A stretch of DNA of 5,080 bases from an uncultured Eubacteriales bacterium (GTDB lineage: Bacteria > Bacillota > Clostridia > Oscillospirales > Acutalibacteraceae): assembly GCA_900321515.1 (NCBI GenBank), contig ONWI01000222.1, positions 1 to 5,080 of the forward strand, written 5' to 3'. Shown here piece by piece: positions 1-5,035 of the stretch; the stretch's first letter is position 1, and the number at the start of each line of letters is the position of its first letter. The notes below the pieces were generated by a model. It saw only the letters and a list, made by a program, of their open reading frames with translations. It ran no database searches and had not been told where the DNA came from. Made by a program: the position numbers and the translations under genes.

Positions 1-126
1 GTGATTAAGGATTTTGCTCAGTTGGAAAAGTTGCTCACCGTTTGTCCTCAAGAAACCTTCGTGTTGTATAATAGCATTATCCGTAAAGCCGTGAATTCCG
101 GTTCTGATCAGACAACCCTGTTTTAG
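1..126 (+). CDS. 3' end of an unrecognised protein-coding gene
   Basis: The plus-strand frame is open from the first base of the window to a TAG at 124-126 and gives 41 residues ending in SGSDQTTLF. The first codon is GTG, but nothing upstream is visible, so it is more likely an internal codon of a longer gene than a true start. The fragment has an ordinary soluble composition (FAQLEKLLTVCPQETFVLYN) with no signal peptide, membrane segment or motif I recognise, and I assign no function. It lies on the same strand as the toxin-antitoxin operon downstream, and the first 37-bp repeat begins 37 bases after its stop. That is similar to the way the second repeat follows the toxin stop. It could also be chance: an open frame of this length is not strong evidence by itself. 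Confidence 0.45.
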   Translation: MIKDFAQLEKLLTVCPQETFVLYNSIIRKAVNSGSDQTTLF

Positions 127-163
127 GAAGTCGTCAAATTGATAGTTTTTTTCTTAGCTGGAC

Positions 164-200
164 CATAACCCGCTTGCATCTTTTTTGTTCAACCCTGCCA
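164..200 (+). repeat. 37-bp direct repeat, copy 1 (left of toxin-antitoxin operon)
   Basis: This copy begins CATAACCCGCTTGCATC, continues with six T, then GTTCAACCCTGCCA. It matches 1025-1061 in the same orientation at 34 of 37 positions; the differences are at 172, 174 and 197. Similarity stops sharply on both sides. Within the copy, AACCC occurs twice, 24 bases apart (167-171 and 191-195). It starts 37 bases after the stop of the leftmost gene. The two copies enclose the toxin-antitoxin operon with its promoter. Possible natures are a dispersed intergenic repeat of this genome, recombination ends of a cassette, or a footprint of a lost element; the sequence alone does not decide. Confidence 0.85.
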
Positions 201-205
201 AAGCG

Positions 206-306
206 GAAAATCCTGTCGATTTTTGTGGGCAGGATTTTTGCAGGATTTTTGCTTTGTATTATTCATTTTTAAGTTTTAAGTTATAAGTATCAACGACAGG
301 ATTTTC
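206..306. repeat. Inverted/direct repeat cluster of the CAGGATTTT core
   Basis: A perfect 13-bp inverted repeat has arms GAAAATCCTGTCG at 206-218 and CGACAGGATTTTC at 294-306. Between the arms are two further copies of the core in tandem: CAGGATTTTTG at 230-240 and again at 241-251. The left arm can therefore pair either nearby (207-215 with 230-238, loop of 14 bases, extendable by one wobble and one C-G pair) or with the distant arm at 294-306. The near hairpin ends in a short T run and could end transcription of the gene stopping at 126. The cluster ends 37 bases before the -35 box of the toxin-antitoxin promoter, so it is not part of that leader RNA. Confidence 0.7.
207..239 (+). terminator. 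Possible weak intrinsic terminator after the leftmost gene
   Basis: AAAATCCTG (207-215) pairs with CAGGATTTT (230-238), and the stem may extend inwards by a U-G and a C-G pair. The 3' arm ends in a run of five T (235-239). The stem is AT-rich with few G-C pairs and the T run is partly inside the stem, so termination would be inefficient. It is in the right place, about 80 bases after the stop of the partial gene. The competing long-range pairing with 294-306 could weaken it. Confidence 0.35.
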
Positions 307-343
307 TAACTGAAGAATTAATAATTTTTCTCAATATATTTGA

Positions 344-372
344 TTGACAGAACATAATTAAAAGGGTATAAT
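344..372 (+). promoter_or_regulatory. Sigma-A type promoter of the toxin-antitoxin operon
   Basis: The -35 box TTGACA (344-349) and the -10 box TATAAT (367-372) both match consensus at every position and are separated by exactly 17 bp. The stretch before the -35 box (about 311-343) is very AT-rich and could act as an UP element. Transcription would start near 379-380, about 30 bases before the antitoxin ATG. A promoter this strong fits an operon held down by autorepression at the palindrome over its start site. Confidence 0.9.
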
Positions 373-393
373 ATAGTAAGAATGTTACTATAT
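371..393. promoter_or_regulatory. Palindromic operator over -10 end and start site
   Basis: The arms ATATAGTAA (371-379) and TTACTATAT (385-393) are perfect reverse complements around a 5-base centre, GAATG. The palindrome overlaps the last two bases of the -10 box and covers the expected transcription start, so a bound protein would block RNA polymerase. Phd/YefM antitoxins, alone or in complex with their toxins, are known to repress their own promoters through short palindromes of this kind. That the antitoxin encoded at 411-677 binds here is inferred from position and family. The palindrome could also form a weak 5' hairpin in the leader RNA. Confidence 0.75.
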
Positions 394-410
394 CAACAGG
401 AGGTTGTATT

Positions 411-677
411 ATGAATATTCGTCCGTCTGCCGCAATCAGACAAAACTACAATGAAATAGCTGAAATGTGCAGAAAAACGGCTGAGCCGGTATTTCTGACC
501 AAAAACGGTGAAGGCGATTTGGTAGTCATGGATATTGAAACCTTCAATCGCAGAGAAAAAATGCTCCGTCTGAGGGAGGAGCTTCTCTCCGTTGAAGAGG
601 ACAGACTGCATGGGAATACCGGTTGCACGCTTGATGAACTTGACAGTTATCTTGACAGCATTCTTAACGAGGCATAA
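411..677 (+). CDS. Type II antitoxin, Phd/YefM family
   Basis: This 88-residue protein has the typical length and layout of a Phd/YefM antitoxin. The N-terminal region carries the family signature: an opening MNIRPSAAIRQNYNEI in place of the usual short strand and helix, then a strand-turn-strand PVFLTKNGEGDLVVMDIETF (residues 26-45), which forms the DNA-binding dimer in known members. The acidic, leucine-rich C-terminal part (about 50-88, with VEEDRL and TLDELDSYLDSIL) is the expected toxin-binding tail. The start is well supported: AGGAGG at 398-403 lies 7 bases before the ATG. The protein should neutralise the toxin encoded 3 bases downstream and repress the operon through the palindrome at 371-393. 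The order antitoxin then toxin is usual for the family. I cannot assign a specific named pair such as YefM-YoeB. Confidence 0.93.
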   Translation: MNIRPSAAIRQNYNEIAEMCRKTAEPVFLTKNGEGDLVVMDIETFNRREKMLRLREELLSVEEDRLHGNTGCTLDELDSYLDSILNEA

Positions 678-680
678 TAT

Positions 681-998
681 ATGGAAGAACATAAGAAATA
701 CCGTGTGATAGTATCCGATAGAGCTAAACTCATGCTGGGAACACATATGAGTTTTTTGAAGCAAATAAACAGAGAAGCAGCTGTCTCTAAGAAAAAACAA
801 ATTATGAAGGCGTTGCGTTCTCTTTCAGAAATGCCTACCAGATACCCTTTCTTCAATGAAGAACCGATTCTTCCTAACAAATATCACAAAATGCATATTG
901 AAAAATGGTACCTTGTTCTTTATCAGATACAGGATAACACCGTATATGTTGAATATATCTTAGATTGTCGTCAGGATCATAGCGGGATGGTCATGTGA
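681..998 (+). CDS. Type II toxin, RelE/ParE superfamily
   Basis: This 105-residue protein fits the RelE/ParE toxin fold in size and layout. It has an N-terminal strand YRVIVSDRAK (7-16), two helices with basic residues (about 18-50), a central MPTRYPF turn (51-57), then the strands WYLVLYQIQDNTVYVEYILD (76-95) and the conserved end DCRQDHSGM (95-103). In RelE-type enzymes basic and aromatic residues in these strands cut ribosome-bound mRNA. Likely equivalents here are K75, Y81, R97 and H100, judged from position only. It could instead be a ParE-like gyrase poison, but its pairing with a Phd/YefM antitoxin and the DCRQD ending favour the RelE-type mRNA interferase group. A GAGG site at 669-672, inside the last antitoxin codons, lies 8 bases before the ATG, so the genes are probably coupled. 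No frameshift or truncation is seen. Confidence 0.9.
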   Translation: MEEHKKYRVIVSDRAKLMLGTHMSFLKQINREAAVSKKKQIMKALRSLSEMPTRYPFFNEEPILPNKYHKMHIEKWYLVLYQIQDNTVYVEYILDCRQDHSGMVM

Positions 999-1024
999 TG
1001 TGAGGTTCAATTTGAAGACATCAG

Positions 1025-1061
1025 CATAACCCACGTGCATCTTTTTTGTTCAACCCTTCCA
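1025..1061 (+). repeat. 37-bp direct repeat, copy 2 (right of toxin-antitoxin operon)
   Basis: This copy begins CATAACCCACGTGCATC, continues with six T, then GTTCAACCCTTCCA. It matches 164-200 in the same orientation at 34 of 37 positions, with differences at 1033, 1035 and 1058. It begins 26 bases after the toxin stop. Start-to-start distance to copy 1 is 861 bp, which is the size of the unit that would be lost or gained by recombination between the copies. Confidence 0.85.
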
Positions 1062-1139
1062 TACAAACAGTAAGCGAACACATCACCTTTATCAACGGAT
1101 ACTTGGTGCTGGCTGTTCGGTTATTTTCTTCTTCAAAAT

Positions 1140-1194
1140 AAAAACAGGCTCATGCCCGGATTCATAATCGTCCGCAACATGAGTCTGTTTTTTT
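1140..1194. terminator. Two-way intrinsic terminator between convergent operons
   Basis: AAAACAGGCTCATG (1141-1154) pairs with CATGAGTCTGTTTT (1178-1191) along all 14 positions, with a single G-U wobble. The 23-base loop contains a smaller stem, CGGA (1157-1160) with TCCG (1171-1174). On the plus strand the stem runs into a T run up to 1194 and more T after 1195, which ends the toxin-antitoxin transcript. On the minus strand the A-rich left side reads as a T tract, so the same hairpin can end the RsiV-like lipoprotein transcript, whose stop codon lies about 70 bases away. Confidence 0.88.
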
Positions 1195-1264
1195 ATTTTT
1201 CACTGCTTTTTTTAACCTTCATCATCCGGCGCTTAGTAACTGTGCAGAAATAATTCATACATTT

Positions 1265-2863
1265 CTATTCAAACACTTCCTTGAAGAACGCGAGGTTCTC
1301 GCAGCCGATGTCGCTGTAGGATGCTGAAAACAGGCAACTCATCACCGAATAGGCATTTTCGTTGACGCCTAAGCATTCCTTTATAATGTCTTCCGTCTCC
1401 TCAAATGACAAATCGTAGGATAGGCTCAGCGAATCCGCTTCAAGGGCAGCGCCGTTTATGTGTCCAAGCATTTTTTCCACAAGCTGCCGCGCCTGATCGT
1501 CGGTCCATCCCATTTCTTCCGATTCAATTTCTTTGGCTGTCCTGCCTAAATTATGCGTAAAGACTTCTTTAAGCTGCCGGTCCGCACTTTCGGATTGACG
1601 GAACAGCATGCGGTATTCCAGTCTTTTTCCGTCGGCGTCGAAGCAGTAAGCGGTTCTGTAGATGGCGGAGAAATAGTCGGGATAGGGATTCGCCGGCGTC
1701 CATGCGTCATCAGTGGTAACCGAATAATTGATCTGTCTGATATAGCTGTAATATTCCCGTGACTTATTGAAGCAGGCGTTCGTATTGATATCGTTTGACA
1801 GGTTGAATCCTTTCTTTCTGCCCAGCTTTTTGGCGGCTTTCTTCTTTATCACTTTGTCACTCACAGGGAATTGCTCCTTGTCAAACGTGATTGCTTCAGC
1901 CTGACGGAGAATCTTATCCGGTGTGCCTTTGAGGTTTTTGCAACGTCCGTAAAAGCTCCTGCCGGTGTCGGTGTTGTCTGACCTTTCAATCGTATCCTGG
2001 TCGTACCTTGCCATAAACCGGCAGAGCTTTCCTTCGTCCTCACACAACTGCTGCCCTGCCGCCCGGAACGGAAGGAGAGCACCGTCAATTTCTTCAGAAG
2101 AAAGCGAGATCGGGTAAGGGTGATATCCGGAGAAAAATTCGGGGGTGTCGTAATCGAAATACAGACAGATGTTCCCGTCTCTATCCAGCATGAATTTCTG
2201 TCCTGGCTTTATGCTCTTGAAAGGCGATACAAGCGCCAGATCGGGATAAGAACCGTATTCGCGGTTGTCTCCGTCAAATCCGGCTGTCATCAGGCATTTG
2301 TCGATATCGCGGTTGATCATTTCGATGTAGTCGGTGCCGGGGGGAAATAAGTCGCCGAGCGCAAGCTCTTTTCCCGTCGATAGATCAAAATTCATCGGAA
2401 TCACATAGGAATAGCTGAACTCATTCGAGCCGTTTTCATCGCCGAACCACATATAGTATGTCGCGCTCACGCTGAGAATGTTGTTGCAGTTGAATTGGGG
2501 CGAAATATACATATGATACGTCCTGTTCAGGTTCCCGTACTGCTTCAGCTTCAATGAAATGCCGCGGTATGGCGGAGTGAATTCGTCTTTTTGCATTTCA
2601 TCCATCGTGTTCTTTATTCTCCGGTTGATCTGATCCTCAACCGTCTGATTCTTAAGTCCATCGATCTCGAAATATTCGGCAAAGCATCCGCCGGGCACAT
2701 CCATATCAATCGTCCGGATTTGAATCCCATTTACAATGACAATGCCCTTTTCATACAGACTTCTGTATTTTTTCCCGCTATCGTTTCCGCACCCGGAAGC
2801 GCACATGAAAAGCAGGGCGCAGGCTGTCAGCAGGCTTATGAATTTACATGCGGTTCGCGACAT
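1265..2863 (-). CDS. RsiV-like lipoprotein with DUF4163/DUF3298-type region and long C-terminal extension
   Basis: This 532-residue protein starts with a basic N-terminus, a hydrophobic core (about 8-21) and a lipobox ASGC, so Cys25 should be lipid-modified and the protein anchored outside the membrane. Residues about 40-150 resemble DUF4163 (for example YFEIDGLKNQTVEDQINRRI at 64-83). Residues about 151-262 resemble DUF3298: NFDLSTGKELALGDLF (158-173), a D/N-rich segment, then LYFDYDTPEFFSGYHPYPIS (234-253). These domains form the extracellular part of RsiV, the lysozyme-binding anti-sigma factor, but here there is no cytoplasmic anti-sigma segment. I do not recognise residues 263-532. Twelve cysteines follow the lipid cysteine, which is many for an exported Firmicutes protein. 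The start is supported by GGAGG (2873-2877, complement) 9 bases upstream. It overlaps the preceding binding-protein gene by 20 bp in another frame. Ligand and role are unknown. Confidence 0.88.
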   Translation of the reverse strand: MSRTACKFISLLTACALLFMCASGCGNDSGKKYRSLYEKGIVIVNGIQIRTIDMDVPGGCFAEYFEIDGLKNQTVEDQINRRIKNTMDEMQKDEFTPPYRGISLKLKQYGNLNRTYHMYISPQFNCNNILSVSATYYMWFGDENGSNEFSYSYVIPMNFDLSTGKELALGDLFPPGTDYIEMINRDIDKCLMTAGFDGDNREYGSYPDLALVSPFKSIKPGQKFMLDRDGNICLYFDYDTPEFFSGYHPYPISLSSEEIDGALLPFRAAGQQLCEDEGKLCRFMARYDQDTIERSDNTDTGRSFYGRCKNLKGTPDKILRQAEAITFDKEQFPVSDKVIKKKAAKKLGRKKGFNLSNDINTNACFNKSREYYSYIRQINYSVTTDDAWTPANPYPDYFSAIYRTAYCFDADGKRLEYRMLFRQSESADRQLKEVFTHNLGRTAKEIESEEMGWTDDQARQLVEKMLGHINGAALEADSLSLSYDLSFEETEDIIKECLGVNENAYSVMSCLFSASYSDIGCENLAFFKEVFE

Positions 2864-3779
2864 ATCCGTTTTCCTCCGCTAACTTTGCGCCTTCTTCGCT
2901 CTGACACCATGCGATGATCTTCCTCACCACGCTGTCCTGCGGCGTGTCGTCGCGTATGACAATCTGCGACTGATTGATCATGGGGTAACTGCCGTTTGAA
3001 ATGGTTTCGTCGGATGGAATTACGCCGTCCACGCCCAGCAGCTTGATCTGGTCGGTGTAGTGCATGCTCGATACATAATAGTAGTAGGAATAGCCGATGG
3101 CGCCTTTGGCGTTGTCGTAATGGGCGACCGCGTCCACAATCTCGCCCATTTCGCCTATGGAATACTCGGTGGGAGCCTGCATGACAGCCTCCTTCGGCAG
3201 CAGGAAGCGGTAAAGTCCGGTCTGACTGCCGGAACCTTCGTTGCGCTGGTAGGGGATGATCTCCACGTCGTCGCCGCCCAGTTCCTTCCAGTTTTTGACT
3301 TTGCCGCGGTAGATGTCCTGAAGCTGCTCTTTGGTGAGGCTTTTGACGGGATTGTCCTTGTTGACGAAGAAGACAAATCCGCCGTTCAATATGGTGTGGT
3401 ATTCAAACTCAACGCCTGCTTCTCTGGCGGTGTTGACCTGTTCGTCCGATGGCATGGCGCAGAATATCATGTCCGCCTTGCCTTCGGTGAGATTCCGGTA
3501 GGCGGAAGGTGTGTTGCTGCAAAGCACAAGCGTCCTGGCTTCTTCAATATCCACATTCAGCAGTCTGGCGGTCATTGCCTCATAATAGGGCGCCAGTGCA
3601 AGCGCTCCGTCGATCACGGGAAGCTCTTCCTTGGTGAGGGTCAGCGAAGCGGCTTCATCGGAAGCGCTGACTGTTTTGTCCTCATTGTTTCCGCAGGCTG
3701 TGACGGCAATTGCTGTCAGCAGCAAGAGCGCAAGACAGAGAAGTCTTTTGGCGTTTTTTGCCGTTCTGGAATTTTTCAT
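2844..3779 (-). CDS. PstS-like substrate-binding lipoprotein
   Basis: The 311-residue product begins MKNSRTAKNAKRLL, followed by a hydrophobic stretch and the lipobox VTAC (Cys29), so it should be a surface-anchored binding protein. It aligns in layout with the PstS-like family (phosphate-type periplasmic binding fold): first ligand loop DGALAL (57-62), GKADMIF (100-106), FVFFVNKDNPVKSLT, the PstS motif RNEGSGSQTG (179-188), GYSYYYYV (229-236) and SNGSYPM (261-267). In relatives the first loop is DGSTA; here both hydroxyl residues are replaced, while the second loop is intact, so phosphate binding is uncertain. A longer reading from a GTG at 3858-3860 adds 27 residues ahead of the signal peptide and has no ribosome site. 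The ATG at 3777-3779, with AAAGGA 12 bases upstream, is preferred. No transport permease or ATPase gene is nearby; the 3' end overlaps the RsiV-like gene by 20 bp. Confidence 0.9.
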   Translation of the reverse strand: MKNSRTAKNAKRLLCLALLLLTAIAVTACGNNEDKTVSASDEAASLTLTKEELPVIDGALALAPYYEAMTARLLNVDIEEARTLVLCSNTPSAYRNLTEGKADMIFCAMPSDEQVNTAREAGVEFEYHTILNGGFVFFVNKDNPVKSLTKEQLQDIYRGKVKNWKELGGDDVEIIPYQRNEGSGSQTGLYRFLLPKEAVMQAPTEYSIGEMGEIVDAVAHYDNAKGAIGYSYYYYVSSMHYTDQIKLLGVDGVIPSDETISNGSYPMINQSQIVIRDDTPQDSVVRKIIAWCQSEEGAKLAEENGYVANRM

Positions 3780-3898
3780 TGTACAAAACCGTCCTTTGCT
3801 AATAGTATAAATATCGCCTATTCCGGGCATATTATCCGGTGCCTGACTGCCGGATTTCACTTTTATTGTACCACGGATTGATTAAAAAATAAAGTATC

Positions 3899-3927
3899 AG
3901 GATAGGATTCCGCGAATATTTTGTCGA
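3899..3927 (-). promoter_or_regulatory. Candidate promoter of the PstS-like/RsiV-like pair
   Basis: Read on the minus strand, TCGACA (3927-3922) lies 17 bp before TATCCT (3904-3899), a 5/6 and 4/6 match to sigma-A boxes. It lies after the upstream terminator and about 120 bases before the chosen ATG. Other -10-like hexamers closer to the gene (for example TACAAT, complement of 3865-3870) lack a good -35 box. The call rests on hexamer matching only. I saw no Pho-box-like direct repeats. Confidence 0.35.
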
Positions 3928-3983
3928 GGATAATATGGCTTACTGCCAGGCGTTTTTGTGCATACCATGGTAATGGGAAACAA

Positions 3984-4045
3984 AAAAAGACCACTCCCAC
4001 TGCGATGTGTTTTTGTAACATCATCCTGTCTGGAATGGTCTTTTT
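3984..4045. terminator. Intrinsic terminator of the 256-residue lipoprotein gene, symmetric
   Basis: AAAAAGACCA (3984-3993) pairs perfectly with TGGTCTTTTT (4036-4045). After one C-A mismatch the stem continues with TCC/GGA (3995-3997 with 4032-4034). The 34-base loop holds a small GATGT/ACATC stem (4004-4008 with 4018-4022). On the minus strand the stem is followed by a run of seven T (complement of 3988-3982), a good intrinsic terminator about 55 bases after the TGA of the lipoprotein gene. The plus strand also ends in T, so it could act both ways, although no plus-strand gene is seen nearby. Confidence 0.85.
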
Positions 4046-4098
4046 GTTTGTGTTCAATTCCTCAGAGCCTGTTTACCAGGAGATTCAAACGTCAATCA

Positions 4099-4869
4099 TC
4101 ATTCGGCTTCATCTATCTGAACAAAATACATGTCATTTCCTGAATCTTCCTTATCGTCGGTCCAGCGAAGTGTGCCGCTCTTGATGATAAATGAGCCTGA
4201 GCCGTCCTTATAGACAACCTTTATCTTTTCCTTGCCGCTTTCGGAAAATGAAACTTCTGTACGGGTTGCGCCCTTCTTGCAAATCATGGAAGAAGACGCT
4301 TTGTCAAATTTGCAGTTATATGTCCACTGTGTGCTTTCCGATGCGCTGCTTGACCAGGTTACAGTAGCTATATAGCTGTTCTTCTTCTTTTCAAAGACGA
4401 TGTAGCACCTGCCGGAGCTCCATGTGTGAAGAAAATAATTGTCGGCTGTCAGGTGTTCGTCAATGCCGTCACGCATGAAATGAAACTCGCCGTCCTGTCC
4501 TGACCAAAGGTCATTCTGTACGTCGTTTTCCTCGTCCTTGGCAAAAGATGCCCAGAATTCCCCCTCATTTGTTGTAAAGGTGTACCATACCGATTGGGAA
4601 CCGTCGGGATGTTCCTCCAAATCGACCTTGACCGTTCCGCCGCCTTCGTCAAGGGTGTAGGTTCCGTCCTCTTTGACTGTCAGCACTCTGGGATAGACGG
4701 ATACTTCGTTCCATGTGCCGACGATACCCTTGATTTCCAGGTTGGCGTTATCCGAACTGACTGTCCCTTTTGATTCGCCGCAAGCAGCCATCACAGTCAG
4801 CATCCCGAACAGAAGCAGACAAGAGAGAAGTTTTTTAACTGAGAATTGATTATTATGTGTTTTTTTCAT
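4099..4869 (-). CDS. Lipoprotein of unknown function, two beta-rich regions
   Basis: This 256-residue protein has a lysine-rich N-terminus, a hydrophobic segment (about 14-28) and the lipobox MAAC (Cys30), so it should be anchored on the outer face of the membrane. Residues about 48-133 begin GIVGTWNEVSVYPRVLTVKE, followed by a DGTYT turn, a pattern seen in lipocalin-like and similar beta-barrel domains. Residues about 142-251 form a second region with YFLHTWSSGRCYIVFE (145-160), TWSSSASESTQWTYNCKFD (171-189) and a closing LRWTDDKEDSGNDMYF (234-249). This resembles a domain I have seen in Clostridia surface lipoproteins but cannot name. The start is supported by AAGGAG (complement of 4878-4883) 8 bases before the ATG. 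The gene has its own terminator and probably its own promoter, so it is likely monocistronic. Ligand and role are unknown. Confidence 0.87.
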   Translation of the reverse strand: MKKTHNNQFSVKKLLSCLLLFGMLTVMAACGESKGTVSSDNANLEIKGIVGTWNEVSVYPRVLTVKEDGTYTLDEGGGTVKVDLEEHPDGSQSVWYTFTTNEGEFWASFAKDEENDVQNDLWSGQDGEFHFMRDGIDEHLTADNYFLHTWSSGRCYIVFEKKKNSYIATVTWSSSASESTQWTYNCKFDKASSSMICKKGATRTEVSFSESGKEKIKVVYKDGSGSFIIKSGTLRWTDDKEDSGNDMYFVQIDEAE

Positions 4870-4905
4870 GCAAGTGACTCCTTTGCATTTTTGGGGATTT
4901 AGCCG

Positions 4906-4932
4906 ATTGTAAAAGTTGGAAATGTCGGAAAT
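4906..4932 (-). promoter_or_regulatory. Weak promoter candidate with 9-bp tandem repeat
   Basis: On the minus strand, a -10-like TACAAT (complement of 4906-4911) lies 37 bases before the ATG of the 256-residue lipoprotein gene. No good -35 box stands 16-18 bp upstream. Instead, two adjacent 9-bp units fill the spacer region: GTTGGAAAT (4915-4923) and GTCGGAAAT (4924-4932), differing at one base. Such direct repeats next to a weak -35 region can be activator sites, but no regulator is identifiable here. Confidence 0.3.
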
Positions 4933-4938
4933 ATTTAA

Positions 4939-4960
4939 GCCGGAGCTTTTTTTCTCCAGC
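4939..4960 (-). terminator. Possible weak terminator upstream of the lipoprotein gene
   Basis: In the minus-strand transcript GCTGGAG (complement of 4960-4954) pairs with CTCCGGC (complement of 4945-4939) with one U-G wobble, an 8-base A-rich loop and then TTAAATATTT. The T tract is interrupted and the stem is only 7 bp, so activity is doubtful. If real, it would end a minus-strand transcript from beyond the window. Confidence 0.3.
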
Positions 4961-5035
4961 CGGGAGGGTCGGATGTGGATTTTTACGATTCCGGTATTCG
5001 CCTGACCTCGTTTTATTTTCCGGTGCGTTTCGCTC

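Larger units (their letters stand above)
3780..4098. other. Intergenic region between two lipoprotein genes
   Basis: This 319-base gap contains, in minus-strand order, the terminator of the 256-residue lipoprotein gene (4045-3984), a candidate promoter (3927-3899) and the untranslated leader of the PstS-like gene with its AAAGGA site (3792-3797 on the plus strand). The terminator and promoter indicate that the PstS-like/RsiV-like pair is transcribed separately from the upstream lipoprotein gene. Open frames crossing this stretch on either strand lack ribosome sites and run through the terminator, so I call no gene here. I see no riboswitch fold I recognise. Confidence 0.6.

Noticed and set aside
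164..1061. Integron-type attC sites at the 37-bp repeats
   Set aside because: The repeats lack inverted core sites and imperfect palindrome structure, and no integrase gene is present in the window.
1016..1136. Plus-strand open stretch ending in NGYLVLAVRLFSSSK that runs through the second 37-bp repeat
   Set aside because: No start codon with a ribosome site, no recognisable family, and it crosses the repeat and hairpin region. A decayed gene fragment cannot be excluded but is not supported.
3780..3860. N-terminal extension of the PstS-like protein from a GTG at 3858-3860
   Set aside because: It would place 27 residues before the signal peptide and has no ribosome site. The ATG at 3777-3779 gives a standard lipoprotein signal and has AAAGGA upstream.
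3865..3870. TACAAT as the -10 box of the PstS-like gene (minus strand)
   Set aside because: No acceptable -35 hexamer lies 16-18 bp upstream; the TCGACA/TATCCT pair at 3927-3899 has better spacing, though it is also weak.
3060..3881. Long plus-strand open frame of 273 codons opposite the PstS-like gene
   Set aside because: It is an antisense shadow: the minus strand encodes a recognisable binding protein with signal peptide, whereas the plus-strand reading has no ribosome site and no family features.
3921..4184. Plus-strand open frame of 87 codons between the lipoprotein genes
   Set aside because: It runs straight through the symmetric terminator and into the 3' end of the opposite gene, without a ribosome site.
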